From Solidesulfovibrio aerotolerans (GTDB lineage: Bacteria > Desulfobacterota > Desulfovibrionia > Desulfovibrionales > Desulfovibrionaceae), in assembly GCF_009856865.1 (NCBI RefSeq), contig NZ_WVUD01000008.1, positions 1 through 64,000 on the forward strand: a DNA stretch of 64,000 nucleotides, given 5' to 3'. The notes below the pieces were generated by a model that worked only from the letters and a program-made list of their open reading frames with translations, was not told the DNA's origin and ran no database searches. Below, one piece after another: positions 15,991 through 24,656 of this stretch. Numbering within the stretch: position 1 is the first letter of the stretch; each line of letters starts with the position of its first letter. A program made the position numbers and the translations under genes.

Positions 15991-17133
15991 CTAATCGGCC
16001 AGCAATTTGAAATCGCCACCGGTGATGGTGACCATGACAAAGGCGCTCTCGTCAAGGCCGTTGTGATCAGCCGGCGAGAAGTTGAACACGCCGGTCACGC
16101 CGGGGAAGGCGGCGATTTTTTCCAGAGCCTCGCGGATGGCGGCCGGGGAGGCGTCTTTGCCGGCCGCAATCGCCTGGGCCACCAGCATGAGTCCGTCGTA
16201 GCCGTAGCCGCCAAAGGCCGAGGCCGGGGTCTTGAAGCGATCTTCGTAGGCCTTGGAATAGGCCAGGAGCAGGGCTTTTTGGGGATCGGACTCGGGCAGT
16301 TGCCCGGCCACGGTCAGCTTGCCGGCCGGCAGCAGCAGGCCTTCGGCCGCTTCGCCGGCCAGTTCGATAAATTTTTTCGAGGCCACGCCATGGCTCATGT
16401 AGAGCGGGGTGGTGATGCCGAGCTGGACCCGGTTTTTGGCCACAACGGCCGGGCCGGGGTTGGTGCCCCAGCAGATGATGGCGTCGGGTGCGGTGCCCTT
16501 GAGCTTGGTCAACTGGGCGGTCATGTCCGTGTCCTTGGGACCGTAGACCTCATCGCCTGCCAGCTCGAAACCGCCGGCCGGGAGCATTTCCTTGAGCACT
16601 TCGCGTCCGGCCTGGCCGTAGCCGTCGGACACGGTGAGGATGGCCAGCTTTTTATACCCCTTGGCCTTGGCGTGGGACAAAATGCGGCCCACGGCCAACC
16701 GGTCGGACTGGGCCGTTTTAAACACCCAGGGATTGACCGGCTTGACGATCTTTTCGGCGGCGGCCATGGACACCAGGGGCACCTTGGCGGCTTCAAGCTT
16801 GGGGGCCACAGCCAGGGAGTTGCCGGACACGGTGGGGCCGACCACGGCCACGACGTTTTCCTTTTTCAGCAACCGGTCCACGGCCAAAACGGCCTTGTTG
16901 ACGTCGGTTTCATCATCCAAAACGATGATTTCCACCGGCCGGCCCAGCAGGCCGCCAGCGGCGTTTAGGGCGTCGGCCTGCATTTGCAGGGTATTGCGCT
17001 CGGGTTCGCCAAGAAACGAGGCCGGTCCCGTGGCCGACACCACGGCCCCGATTCGGATAGGCTCGGCAGCCCCGGCAGGCAGGGCGACGGAAAGGGCCGC
17101 AGCGAAAAGGACAGTCAGGGAGAGAAGGCGCAT
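15991..17133 (-). CDS. branched-chain amino acid-type periplasmic binding protein 2 (LivJ-like)
   Basis: Paralogue of the neighbouring binding protein, 380 residues after choosing the ATG at 17133 (strong GGAGG upstream; a longer reading has no signal peptide at its start). The signal peptide MRLLSLTVLFAAALSV...GAA precedes AEPIRIGAVVSATGPAS. It is first in the minus-strand operon livJ-like 2, livJ-like 1, livH, livM, livG, livF. The two binding proteins diverge mainly around residues 120-135 and the C-terminus, which may reflect different ligands for one transporter. Confidence 0.9.
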   Translation of the reverse strand: MRLLSLTVLFAAALSVALPAGAAEPIRIGAVVSATGPASFLGEPERNTLQMQADALNAAGGLLGRPVEIIVLDDETDVNKAVLAVDRLLKKENVVAVVGPTVSGNSLAVAPKLEAAKVPLVSMAAAEKIVKPVNPWVFKTAQSDRLAVGRILSHAKAKGYKKLAILTVSDGYGQAGREVLKEMLPAGGFELAGDEVYGPKDTDMTAQLTKLKGTAPDAIICWGTNPGPAVVAKNRVQLGITTPLYMSHGVASKKFIELAGEAAEGLLLPAGKLTVAGQLPESDPQKALLLAYSKAYEDRFKTPASAFGGYGYDGLMLVAQAIAAGKDASPAAIREALEKIAAFPGVTGVFNFSPADHNGLDESAFVMVTITGGDFKLLAD

Positions 17134-17215
17134 GAAACCTCCGGGCGGGTAGAGTGGCAACGAATCTTCGGACAATGGCCCAGCAGCCTACTCCAAAACA
17201 GCGCATTACACAAGA

Positions 17216-17243
17216 GTAATATATTAACCATTTGATTTTGCAA
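17216..17243 (-). promoter_or_regulatory. possible sigma-70 promoter for the Liv operon
   Basis: In an AT-rich island upstream of the first binding-protein gene, the minus strand reads TTGCAA, 16 bases, then TATTAC. The spacing is slightly short and the elements are imperfect, so this is a candidate only. Confidence 0.3.
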
Positions 17244-17280
17244 TTGATGTGCGGCCGAAGAAAATTCGCGGCGGCTGCGG

Positions 17281-17376
17281 CAAAAGACGGCGGCAGCAAA
17301 AGACGGCGGCAGCAAAAGACGGCGGCGGCAACGGGCGGCTGTGGCAACGGACGGCGGCGAGAAAAGACGGCGACGG
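17281..17376. repeat. 16-bp tandem repeat, six units
   Basis: Units of CAAAAGACGGCGGCAG: two perfect copies (17281-17296, 17297-17312), a one-base variant (17313-17328), then three decayed copies to 17376. The preceding 16 bases resemble a further degraded copy. The array lies in the 325-bp gap 17134-17458, ahead of a small secreted-protein gene on the plus strand and behind the Liv operon promoter region. The rest of the gap is AT-rich promoter-like DNA with no gene. Confidence 0.9.
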
Positions 17377-17458
17377 CTTGCCACGGACGCAGCCCCTGGA
17401 ATATGGAAGCGATAACAACCTGAATGCTTTCACCGCTCAGGTCGTAAGGAGTCTGCCC

Positions 17459-17977
17459 ATGCGTCACCTGTTCCGTACTGTCTGGCTGGTTGTGTCGTTG
17501 CTGGTTTTGGCCGTGTCCCCGGTTCTGGCCCAGGGGCCGGCCCAGCAGGAGGCCAAGCCCAAGGCCGCCCTGCCCCAGGCTGCGCCGAGCGCGCCCGAGG
17601 CCGCGCCCAAAAAGGCTGATGAGGCGGCGGTGAAAAAGACGCCGGTGACCATCGATCACGACGACAGCGATCCGGTTGGGGCGCGTTTGGCCTATCGGAT
17701 AAAGGAACTGCTGGCCCGCTCGGCGCTTATGGCCCCGACCAATCGTGATGAGAAGAAGCTTGTTTTGGTCATTAAGACCAAGGAAGAGTTTCCGGGGCGG
17801 CCCAATCTGTGTTCCATCTATGCGGTGAGCTGGCTTTTTTCCTCCCGGGAGGGGTCGCTCAAATATTTCCTGGCCTCTGAGGCCGGCATAGTGGACGCCA
17901 GTTCGGTGGACCAGACGGCCGAGGCGCTTTTGGGGCGCACCGACAAGCTGGCCGCGACCTACGGCTATCTGTTTTAA
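17459..17977 (+). CDS. secreted protein of unknown function
   Basis: A 172-residue protein with a clear signal peptide (residues ~1-25, ending SPVLAQ) and then a Pro/Ala/Lys/Glu-rich linker (residues ~28-60). The compact C-terminal part contains LAYRIKELLARSALMAP and LVLVIKTKEEFPGRPNLCSIYAVSWLFSS. The single cysteine in that segment is unlikely to form an internal disulfide. The ATG at 17459 has AGGAG upstream; the longer reading through the tandem repeat is rejected. I do not recognise the family. It converges with a MacB-like permease gene. Confidence 0.7.
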   Translation: MRHLFRTVWLVVSLLVLAVSPVLAQGPAQQEAKPKAALPQAAPSAPEAAPKKADEAAVKKTPVTIDHDDSDPVGARLAYRIKELLARSALMAPTNRDEKKLVLVIKTKEEFPGRPNLCSIYAVSWLFSSREGSLKYFLASEAGIVDASSVDQTAEALLGRTDKLAATYGYLF

Positions 17978-18029
17978 CCGTGGCGGGTGGGAGACTTACC
18001 GCTTTGGTTGGCCACGCCGCAACACGTTT

Positions 18030-19295
18030 CTAATCGCCGCCGCCGCGAAGCGCCTCGATGGGGTCCAGGGTGGCGGCCTTTCGGGCCGGGCGCAGCCCAA
18101 ACAGCAGGGCGATGGCCAGGGCGGCGACCAGGGACAGGACGAAAATCTTGGGGGACAGGCGCAGTTCCAGCAGGCCCAGGCGTGACAGGAATGCACCCAG
18201 CCCGACGCCAAGGCCCACCCCCAAAACCGCCCCGGCCAGGGTCAGATAGACGGCCTCGGACAGAAACTGGACTAAAATCGCCGTGCTGGAGGCCCCCACG
18301 GCCTTGCGCAGCCCGATCTCCATCCGCCGTTCGCTCACTCCCAGAAACATCAGATTGGCCAGCACGAAGCCGCCGACCAGGATGGCCACCCCGGCCGTGA
18401 CCCCGAGAAAGGCCACCAGCCCGCCGGTAAAGGCCGTGAGGAATTTAAGCACCTCGCTGGCTGAGATGATGGTGAAATCGTCCGGCTCGCTGGGGTCGAG
18501 CTTGTGCTCGTGGCGCAGGAGCGTGCGCAGATTGTCCCGGTAGGCGTCGATCAGTTCCGGGTCAATAAAACGCACGCGCAGGCCCCTGAAATAGCTTCGG
18601 TTGAGGTTGAAGCGCTGGGTCAGGGTGGAGATGGGCATGATCAGCCGGTCGTCCACGGACGCATCCGAGCCGCCGCCGGTAAAGCCCCGGTAGGACAGCC
18701 GGCCGATGATCTGCACCGGCAGGTTTTTGACGAAAATGGTGCGCCCGACCGGCGATGCGTCGCCAAACAGTTCCCGGGCCGGCACATCGCCAATAAGGGC
18801 CACCTTGGCCCCGTATTTGACGTCATCCTCGGAGATGTCGCGGCCTTCGGCCAGGGGCCAGTTCCAGGTCTGGGCGTAGTTTTCGGTGGCCCCGACGACG
18901 GTGGGCGCTTCGTGGTTTTTGTTGCCGTATTTAAGGGTCACGGCCCGCACCGAACGCATGGGCAGGACGGCATAGGCCCCGGGCAGGGAACGGGCGATGG
19001 CCCGGGCGTCGGCCCAGGTCAGGGTGTTGGTGCGCTGGCCCACAGGCCGGTTTTCGATGTCGCCGCCAAGGACCAGCACAGCGTCCGGGCCAAAAAAATC
19101 CACGATCTCCAGGGCTTTTCGCCGCGCGCCGTCCACCGAGGCGATGATGACGGTCAGCGCGGCAATGCCCATGGCCACGGCAGCCACCACAAAGAGGCTG
19201 CGGGCCTTGTGCGCCAAAAGCGCCATGACGGCCATAGCCTGCACGCGCCACAAAAGGCGCGGGATGCGGCCAAGGCTACGCCACACGGCCGTCAT
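18030..19295 (-). CDS. MacB/FtsX-type ABC transporter permease
   Basis: Inner-membrane permease of 421 residues with the MacB topology: one N-terminal helix (ARSLFVVAAVAMGIAALTVI), a periplasmic domain of ~220 residues, then three C-terminal helices in the FtsX domain. It ends with the typical LRPARKAATLDPIEALRGG. The ATPase is encoded separately just upstream (20-nt overlap) and the adaptor before that. MacB-type systems do mechanotransmission and export substrates from the periplasm or inner membrane (macrolides, lipoproteins, peptides); the cargo is not indicated. An outer-membrane TolC partner is not in the window. Confidence 0.88.
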   Translation of the reverse strand: MTAVWRSLGRIPRLLWRVQAMAVMALLAHKARSLFVVAAVAMGIAALTVIIASVDGARRKALEIVDFFGPDAVLVLGGDIENRPVGQRTNTLTWADARAIARSLPGAYAVLPMRSVRAVTLKYGNKNHEAPTVVGATENYAQTWNWPLAEGRDISEDDVKYGAKVALIGDVPARELFGDASPVGRTIFVKNLPVQIIGRLSYRGFTGGGSDASVDDRLIMPISTLTQRFNLNRSYFRGLRVRFIDPELIDAYRDNLRTLLRHEHKLDPSEPDDFTIISASEVLKFLTAFTGGLVAFLGVTAGVAILVGGFVLANLMFLGVSERRMEIGLRKAVGASSTAILVQFLSEAVYLTLAGAVLGVGLGVGLGAFLSRLGLLELRLSPKIFVLSLVAALAIALLFGLRPARKAATLDPIEALRGGGD

Positions 19296-19977
19296 GGACG
19301 AGGATCTGGCGACGGGCGTAGGCGGCCGTGGCGGCTTCGTGGGTGACCACGATGACGGTCTTGCCGGCGTCGCGGTTGATGGTGGCGAGCAGTTCCATGA
19401 TTTCGACGCTGGTGGCGGAGTCGAGCTGGCCGGTGGGTTCGTCGGCCAGGATGCAGTCCGGGTCGTTGATAAGGGCCCGGGCTACGGCCACCCGCTGTTG
19501 CTGGCCGCCGGAGAGTTGGGAGGGCTTGTGCTGGGCTTGGGCGGCCAGACCGACCTTGTCCAGCAGTTCCATGGCCCGGCGGGTGAGGGCGGCGCGCGGG
19601 GCGTTGCTGTAAAGCCCGGGGAGCAGGACGTTGTCCAGGGCCGTGGCGTAGGGGATGAGGTAAAAGCTTTGAAAGACAAAGCCAAGGGCCTGATTGCGCA
19701 GGGTCGAGAGGTCGTCGTCGCAAAGGGTCGCCGTCTCGCGCCCGGCAAAGCGGTAGCTGCCTGCGCTGGGCCGGTCCAGCAGGCCCAGGAGGTGGAGCAG
19801 GGTGGATTTGCCCGAGCCTGACGGCCCCATGATGGCGGCGAATTCCCCGGAGTCGATGGACAGGGTCACGCCGGAAAGGACAGTGTGGACCACCCCGGCC
19901 ATGGCGTAGGACCGGGTCACGTCGGTTAAGGCAATAAGCGGCCCGGCCGCCGGGGAGAGGCCCGCCTGGGTGGCCAT
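19276..19977 (-). CDS. MacB/LolD-type ABC transporter ATPase
   Basis: ATPase of 233 residues. Motifs: Walker [17 protein letters not shown]-loop [10 protein letters not shown], signature [15 protein letters not shown], Walker [14 protein letters not shown] and the H-loop VIVVTHE. These are characteristic of the MacB/LolD subgroup. The ATG at 19977 shares one base with the adaptor stop (TAATG) and the 3' end overlaps the permease by 20 nt, so the three genes form one coupled operon. Confidence 0.92.
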   Translation of the reverse strand: MATQAGLSPAAGPLIALTDVTRSYAMAGVVHTVLSGVTLSIDSGEFAAIMGPSGSGKSTLLHLLGLLDRPSAGSYRFAGRETATLCDDDLSTLRNQALGFVFQSFYLIPYATALDNVLLPGLYSNAPRAALTRRAMELLDKVGLAAQAQHKPSQLSGGQQQRVAVARALINDPDCILADEPTGQLDSATSVEIMELLATINRDAGKTVIVVTHEAATAAYARRQILVHDGRVA

Positions 19978-21242
19978 TATCTGGCTCCCGGCCGGTTGGC
20001 CTTGGGAATGTTGGCGGTTGGGGCCACCAGGCCCGGCAAAACGATCTGGGTGGCCACCTTCTCGCCGGCACCCAGCCCGTCAAGGATTTCGGTTTCGTTT
20101 AAGCCTTCCAGGCCCAGTTTGGGCTGCACTTCGCGCACGCCGCCGCCGTCAGTGACGGCAAAGACCACCTGCCGGTCGCCGATCCATTTGAGGGCCGCGT
20201 TGGGAATGACCAGCACGCCCTTTTTTTCCTGGATCACAATCTGGCACTGGGTGGTCATCTCCGGCCGCAGTTTGGCGGATTCGACAGGATCAAGGCGCAC
20301 CAGGGCCTGATAGTAGACGATGTTGTCGCGGATTTCCGGCTGGGGATAGATCTGGTCCACGCTGCCCTTGAACGTGGTCCCCGGGTAGGAGTCCATGCGA
20401 AATTCCACCGGCAGGCCGGGGCGCACCTGCCCCACGTCGGTTTCATCGACATAGATCCACATTTCCAGGCGGCTGGGGTCAAGCACGGTGATGAGATTGG
20501 CCACTTGCAGCCCGGCCACCACGGTTTCGCCGGCCTGGGAGGTGACAAAGGCCACCACGCCGTCAATGGGGCTGACGATGTGGGTGTAGGAAATCTTGGT
20601 GTTGACCGTGTCGATGACGGCCTGGGCCTCTTCTTTGAATTTCTGGGCTTTTATGGCTTCTTTCTCGAACTCGGTCTGGACGCGGACCAGGGAGGCCTGC
20701 CGGGCCAGCACCTCGTTTTGGCTGACCAGTGAATCGCGCCGGGCGGCGTCCAGGACGTCGCGGGCCACGAGTTCCTTTTGAAACAGCTCGGACTGCCGCT
20801 TGAGACTGGAAGCGGTGTATTCGGCCTTGGCCTGGGACAGGTGCAGTTCGGCCATGGCCTCGGCGATGCGCCGGGGATAGACGGCCTCGACCTGGGACAG
20901 TTCGGCATTGGCCCGGGCCAGCTTGGCTTCGGCCTCATCGAGCTGGGAGCGCAGTTCCCGGGAATCGATGACAGCGATGAGCTGGTCTTTTTTGACCACA
21001 TCGCCAACCTTGACGTGCATTTCCTTGATGGTGCCCGTGGCCCTGGCCCCGATTTTGACGATGGCCCCGACTTGCGCCTTGATGATGCCGGTGGCTTCGA
21101 GCACCTTGCGCACGTCGCCGGTTGTGACTTCGGCCGTGGTGATGACCTTGGGCGGATCGGGTTTTTTAAGGTAGATTTTGGCAGCGTAGAGACCGCCGCC
21201 AGCCAGGAGGAGGAGCAGGAAAAGCCACTTTATTGTGCGCAT
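19977..21242 (-). CDS. periplasmic adaptor (membrane fusion protein) of the MacAB-like exporter
   Basis: Adaptor of 421 residues anchored by an N-terminal helix (WLFLLLLLAGGGLYAAKIYL). The biotinyl-lipoyl/barrel half starts ATGIIKAQVGAIVKIGARAT. A long alpha-hairpin coiled coil (residues ~85-190, rich in Glu/Ala/Leu heptads) follows, then the beta-barrel and membrane-proximal domains (MWIYVDETDVGQVRPG; GVLVIPNAALKW). It is first in the operon. The start is the ATG at 21242, since the signal-anchor begins right there. Confidence 0.88.
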   Translation of the reverse strand: MRTIKWLFLLLLLAGGGLYAAKIYLKKPDPPKVITTAEVTTGDVRKVLEATGIIKAQVGAIVKIGARATGTIKEMHVKVGDVVKKDQLIAVIDSRELRSQLDEAEAKLARANAELSQVEAVYPRRIAEAMAELHLSQAKAEYTASSLKRQSELFQKELVARDVLDAARRDSLVSQNEVLARQASLVRVQTEFEKEAIKAQKFKEEAQAVIDTVNTKISYTHIVSPIDGVVAFVTSQAGETVVAGLQVANLITVLDPSRLEMWIYVDETDVGQVRPGLPVEFRMDSYPGTTFKGSVDQIYPQPEIRDNIVYYQALVRLDPVESAKLRPEMTTQCQIVIQEKKGVLVIPNAALKWIGDRQVVFAVTDGGGVREVQPKLGLEGLNETEILDGLGAGEKVATQIVLPGLVAPTANIPKANRPGAR

Positions 21243-21437
21243 GCGATTGTATCCGATTCTCCGTTTTACCCGTCGTATAGCCCTCTTTGCCGGTGGGGGC
21301 AAATGCGCCGGCAATGTTTGGGGGCAGGCCGGCGGCCGGGCCGGGCTGGTGCGCCAGACCAGGCAGCGGCCAAACCGGCCAAGTCGGGCCGATCGGGCAG
21401 GCCGGACCGGAAGGGACGCGGACGCGCCTGACCGGCG

Positions 21438-21980
21438 TTAAAAGGGTGACAGCTTTTTCCAGAACGGCCGTCCATCGGGCGGGCGGCCGGGCTTGGCCCG
21501 GTTCTTTTCGTTTTTGCATTCCACCATGACAAACTGCTCGGTCGTGTCCTTGGCGCAACTGAAATAGACCTTGACCAGATAGCTGTTCTCATTGTGGAGC
21601 AGCCGGTATTCCAGGAGTTTTTTGCCGCCGGCGGCATCAGAAGCTTGATCGGCGGGACCGTACTGGGTGGTAAACTTGGCCGTGGCCCCGGCCAGATCGC
21701 AGCGGTCCAGCACGACTTCGGACGGGCTTAAGGCGAAGCTGTCCTTATAGATGCAGCTATTGTCCAGAATGCCTTTGCCGCCGGGATTGGTCTTGGTTTC
21801 GATAAAGGGTTTTTTGGCCAGAGCCTGCCCCAGGGCGTCGCCCTGGTGGTAGTCCTGGGCCAGGGCCGGCCCGGCGGCCAGGGTGGCGGCACACACGAGC
21901 GCCGCCACAATGGAGGGCACCGTGCGCCGGTCGGCGACCGGGAGGCGCGGGTCCAGGGCGGCGGGGTGGGCTTTGGACAT
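21438..21980 (-). CDS. secreted protein of unknown function
   Basis: A 180-residue protein. After a short basic N-terminus, a hydrophobic stretch at ~22-41 ending AGPALAQ looks like a signal peptide with a long n-region. The mature part has four cysteines (in NSCIYKDS, DRCDLAG, FSCAKDT and VECKNE) that could form two disulfides. The basic C-terminus is KPGRPPDGRPFWKKLSPF. The ATG at 21980 follows GGAGGAG. It lies between a phosphohexomutase gene upstream and the exporter operon downstream, all on the minus strand. No family recognised. Confidence 0.68.
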   Translation of the reverse strand: MSKAHPAALDPRLPVADRRTVPSIVAALVCAATLAAGPALAQDYHQGDALGQALAKKPFIETKTNPGGKGILDNSCIYKDSFALSPSEVVLDRCDLAGATAKFTTQYGPADQASDAAGGKKLLEYRLLHNENSYLVKVYFSCAKDTTEQFVMVECKNEKNRAKPGRPPDGRPFWKKLSPF

Positions 21981-22077
21981 GATCTCCTCCGTACGTCGGC
22001 TCGGGGAGGCGGGGTGGGGCGGCCCAAAGCCCCATGGCCGGGCCGCCCCACTCAGGGCGCAGCGTGCCGGCGGGTTG

Positions 22078-23442
22078 TCAGCGCAGTTCCGCAATCCAGC
22101 GGGCCACCGGCTCTTCGATGAGACGGCGGATTGCGGCCAGACGGGCCTCGGTTTCGGCCTCAAACCGCACCACCAGGGCCGGCTGGGTGTTGGAGGCGCG
22201 CAGCAGCCCCCAGCCGTCGGGGAAGGTGAGCCGCACCCCGTCCACGTCGATGACGTCGTACCCGGTGGCGAAATGGGCCTTGGCCCGGTCCACCACGGCG
22301 AACTTTATGGCGTCGGGGCAGTCGATGCGGATTTCCGGGGTGTTGACCGTCCCCGGCCAGTCGGCCAGCATTTCGCCCAGGGGCGTGGGCGAGGCGGCAA
22401 CGATTTCGGCCAAGCGGGCGCTCGCGTAGATGGCGTCGTCAAACCCGTAGTAGCGGTCGGCGAAAAACATGTGCCCGCTCATTTCGCCGGCCAGCACGGC
22501 CCCGGTTTCCCGCATACGGGATTTGATCAGCGAATGGCCCGTGGCGGCCATGATGGGCTGCCCGCCGTGGGCGGCGATGTCTTTATACAGCAGATGGCTG
22601 CACTTGACCTCGCCGATGACCGTGGCGCCGGGGTGGTTCTTGAGTACCGCCCGGGCAAAGATGGCCAGGAGCTGGTCGCCGTAGAGGAGCCGGCCCGACG
22701 CGTCCACCACGCCGATGCGGTCGGCGTCGCCGTCCAGGCCCACGCCGAAGTCAGCCCCTTCAGCCACCACCCGGGCGGCCAGATCGGCCACGTTTTTTTC
22801 GATCACCGGATCAGGATGGTGGTTGGGGAAGCGGCCGTCGGGTTCGCAGTAAAGCGGTATGACCCGGGCTCCGGCCTGGCGCAGCACGTCGCAGCACACC
22901 AGCCCTCCGGCCCCGTTGCCGCCATCGACCACCACCGTGACCGCCCGGGGCAGGACCATCTGCTCGGCCACATGCTCGATGTAGGACGGGCGGATGTCGT
23001 GCTCGCAGACAATGCCGGCACCACGCAAAAAATCCCCGGCGGCCATGATGTCGTAGAGTTCCCGGATGTCGTCGGTGTGGATGGTGGTCTCGCCGGACCA
23101 GATCTTAAAACCGTTGAATTCTGAAGGGTTGTGGCTGGCCGTGACCACGACGCCGGCCTTTCGGCCCAGGGCCTTGACGGCATAATAGAACACGGGCGAG
23201 GGGACCATGCCCAGGCACACCACGTCGATGCCCGAAGCGGCCAGACCGGCGGTCAGCCGGGCCTGATAGCCTGGGGAACTGAGCCGGCAGTCATGGCCGA
23301 CAACGGCCTGCTGCTGGCCTCGGCGCAAAAAAAACGTCCCCAGGGCCTGGCCCAGGCGCTCCACCCAGGCGTCATCGAAATCAATGTCAACCAGCCCCCG
23401 GATGTCGTAAGCCCGAAAGGGTCCGGGCAAAATAGGCTTCAT
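22078..23442 (-). CDS. phosphomannomutase/phosphoglucomutase
   Basis: Interconverts 1- and 6-phosphates of mannose and/or glucose for sugar-nucleotide and polysaccharide synthesis in the cytoplasm. All four phosphohexomutase motifs are visible in 454 residues: active-site phosphoserine in VVTASHNPSEFNGFK, the metal loop GLDGDADRIGVVD, sugar-binding GEMSGHMFF, and the C-terminal phosphate loop LLRASNTQPALVVR. The N-terminus RAYDIRG is typical of the dual-specificity PMM/PGM (AlgC/ManB) group. The ATG at 23442 follows AAGGAG. It is divergent from hflK. Confidence 0.92.
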   Translation of the reverse strand: MKPILPGPFRAYDIRGLVDIDFDDAWVERLGQALGTFFLRRGQQQAVVGHDCRLSSPGYQARLTAGLAASGIDVVCLGMVPSPVFYYAVKALGRKAGVVVTASHNPSEFNGFKIWSGETTIHTDDIRELYDIMAAGDFLRGAGIVCEHDIRPSYIEHVAEQMVLPRAVTVVVDGGNGAGGLVCCDVLRQAGARVIPLYCEPDGRFPNHHPDPVIEKNVADLAARVVAEGADFGVGLDGDADRIGVVDASGRLLYGDQLLAIFARAVLKNHPGATVIGEVKCSHLLYKDIAAHGGQPIMAATGHSLIKSRMRETGAVLAGEMSGHMFFADRYYGFDDAIYASARLAEIVAASPTPLGEMLADWPGTVNTPEIRIDCPDAIKFAVVDRAKAHFATGYDVIDVDGVRLTFPDGWGLLRASNTQPALVVRFEAETEARLAAIRRLIEEPVARWIAELR

Positions 23443-23525
23443 GTCGTCTCCTTGATCCTGGCATCGTTCGTTTCCGGTCCCGGCGTCCCTTGACCTCGTG
23501 CCCGGTTGTCCCCTATTCCATGCCA

Positions 23526-24656
23526 ATGAACTGGGATTGGGACAAGCTCTCCGAGCAAAAACGCCGTCAGGGAAATCCGATACCGGAACCCGGACGGCTG
23601 GGCGAGGACTTGGCCGACAGACTGTCGGACATCAAAAAACGGCTGCCCGGCGGCCCGAAACTCATCCTGGCTGCCATTGTCCTGTTGTGGGCCGCCAGCG
23701 GCATCTACATCGTGGAACCCGATGAAGCCGGCGTGGTGCAGCGTTTCGGTGCGTACGCCTATCAGACGGGTCCGGGGCCGCATTACCACTTACCGTTTCC
23801 CATCGAGACCGTAAAGACCCCGAAGGTTTCCCAGGTGCGCCGGGTGGAAGTGGGCTTTCGCACCTCCTCCCGCGACGGCCTGACCACCCAGTTTCGGGCG
23901 GTGCCGGAAGAGTCGCTTATGCTCACCGGGGACGAAAATATCGTGGATGTGCAGTTTATCGTGCAATATCAGATCAATAACCCCGTGGACTATCTGTTCA
24001 AGGTGGACCGGCCCGACGAGACGCTCAAAAGCGCGGCCGAAGCGGCCATGCGCGAGGTTATCGGCGACGCCAAGATCGACACGGTGCTCACCGCCGGCAA
24101 GGTCAAGGTGCAAGACGACACCAGGGTCCTGCTCCAGGATATGCTCAATCGCTACAACAGCGGCATCGACGTGGTGGCTGTGCAGTTGCAGGACGTGCAC
24201 CCGCCCAAGGAAGTCGTGGACGCCTTTAAAGACGTGGCCAGCGCCAAGGAAGACAAGATCCGGTTCGTCAACGAAGCCGACTCCTACGCCAACGACATCG
24301 TGCCCAAGGCCCGGGGCCGGGCCGCTGCCGTGGTCAACGAGGCCGGGGCCTACCGGGAACAGGTCATCCGCCGGGTCAAGGGCGGCGCGGACCGCTTTTC
24401 GGCCCTGCGCACCGAATTTGACAAAGCCCCGGCCGTAACCCGGCAGCGGCTTTTTATTGAAGGCATGGAGACGCTGTTGTCCAATCCCGAACTGGAAAAG
24501 CTCATCATGAGCGAGGAAGCGGCCCGTCAGGCCGTGCCCTATCTGCCGCTGGAGTCCGTGCGGCCGGGGAGGCACGCACCTGAGGCACCGGTGGCCCAGG
24601 GGAGCCCGTCCGGCCAGCCCACCCCGGCAGGCAAGCCCAAGGGAGGCGCGCAGTGA
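23526..24656 (+). CDS. hflK: FtsH protease modulator HflK
   Basis: SPFH/prohibitin-family membrane protein of 376 residues that assembles with HflC into a cage around FtsH. The start NWDWDKL is the usual HflK opening; after a Gly/Pro-rich cytoplasmic stretch there is one transmembrane helix (LILAAIVLLWAASGIYI), then the band-7 domain beginning EPDEAGVVQRFG. The later VQLQDVHPPKEVVDAFKDV segment and a helical C-terminus are typical. ATG at 23526 is chosen; an ATG two codons earlier is equally possible and no strong ribosome binding site separates them. It overlaps hflC by 4 nt. Confidence 0.93.
   Translation: MNWDWDKLSEQKRRQGNPIPEPGRLGEDLADRLSDIKKRLPGGPKLILAAIVLLWAASGIYIVEPDEAGVVQRFGAYAYQTGPGPHYHLPFPIETVKTPKVSQVRRVEVGFRTSSRDGLTTQFRAVPEESLMLTGDENIVDVQFIVQYQINNPVDYLFKVDRPDETLKSAAEAAMREVIGDAKIDTVLTAGKVKVQDDTRVLLQDMLNRYNSGIDVVAVQLQDVHPPKEVVDAFKDVASAKEDKIRFVNEADSYANDIVPKARGRAAAVVNEAGAYREQVIRRVKGGADRFSALRTEFDKAPAVTRQRLFIEGMETLLSNPELEKLIMSEEAARQAVPYLPLESVRPGRHAPEAPVAQGSPSGQPTPAGKPKGGAQ

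Noticed and set aside
17281-17376. Tandem array considered as a CRISPR fragment
   Set aside because: Units are contiguous 16-mers without spacers and no cas genes are nearby.
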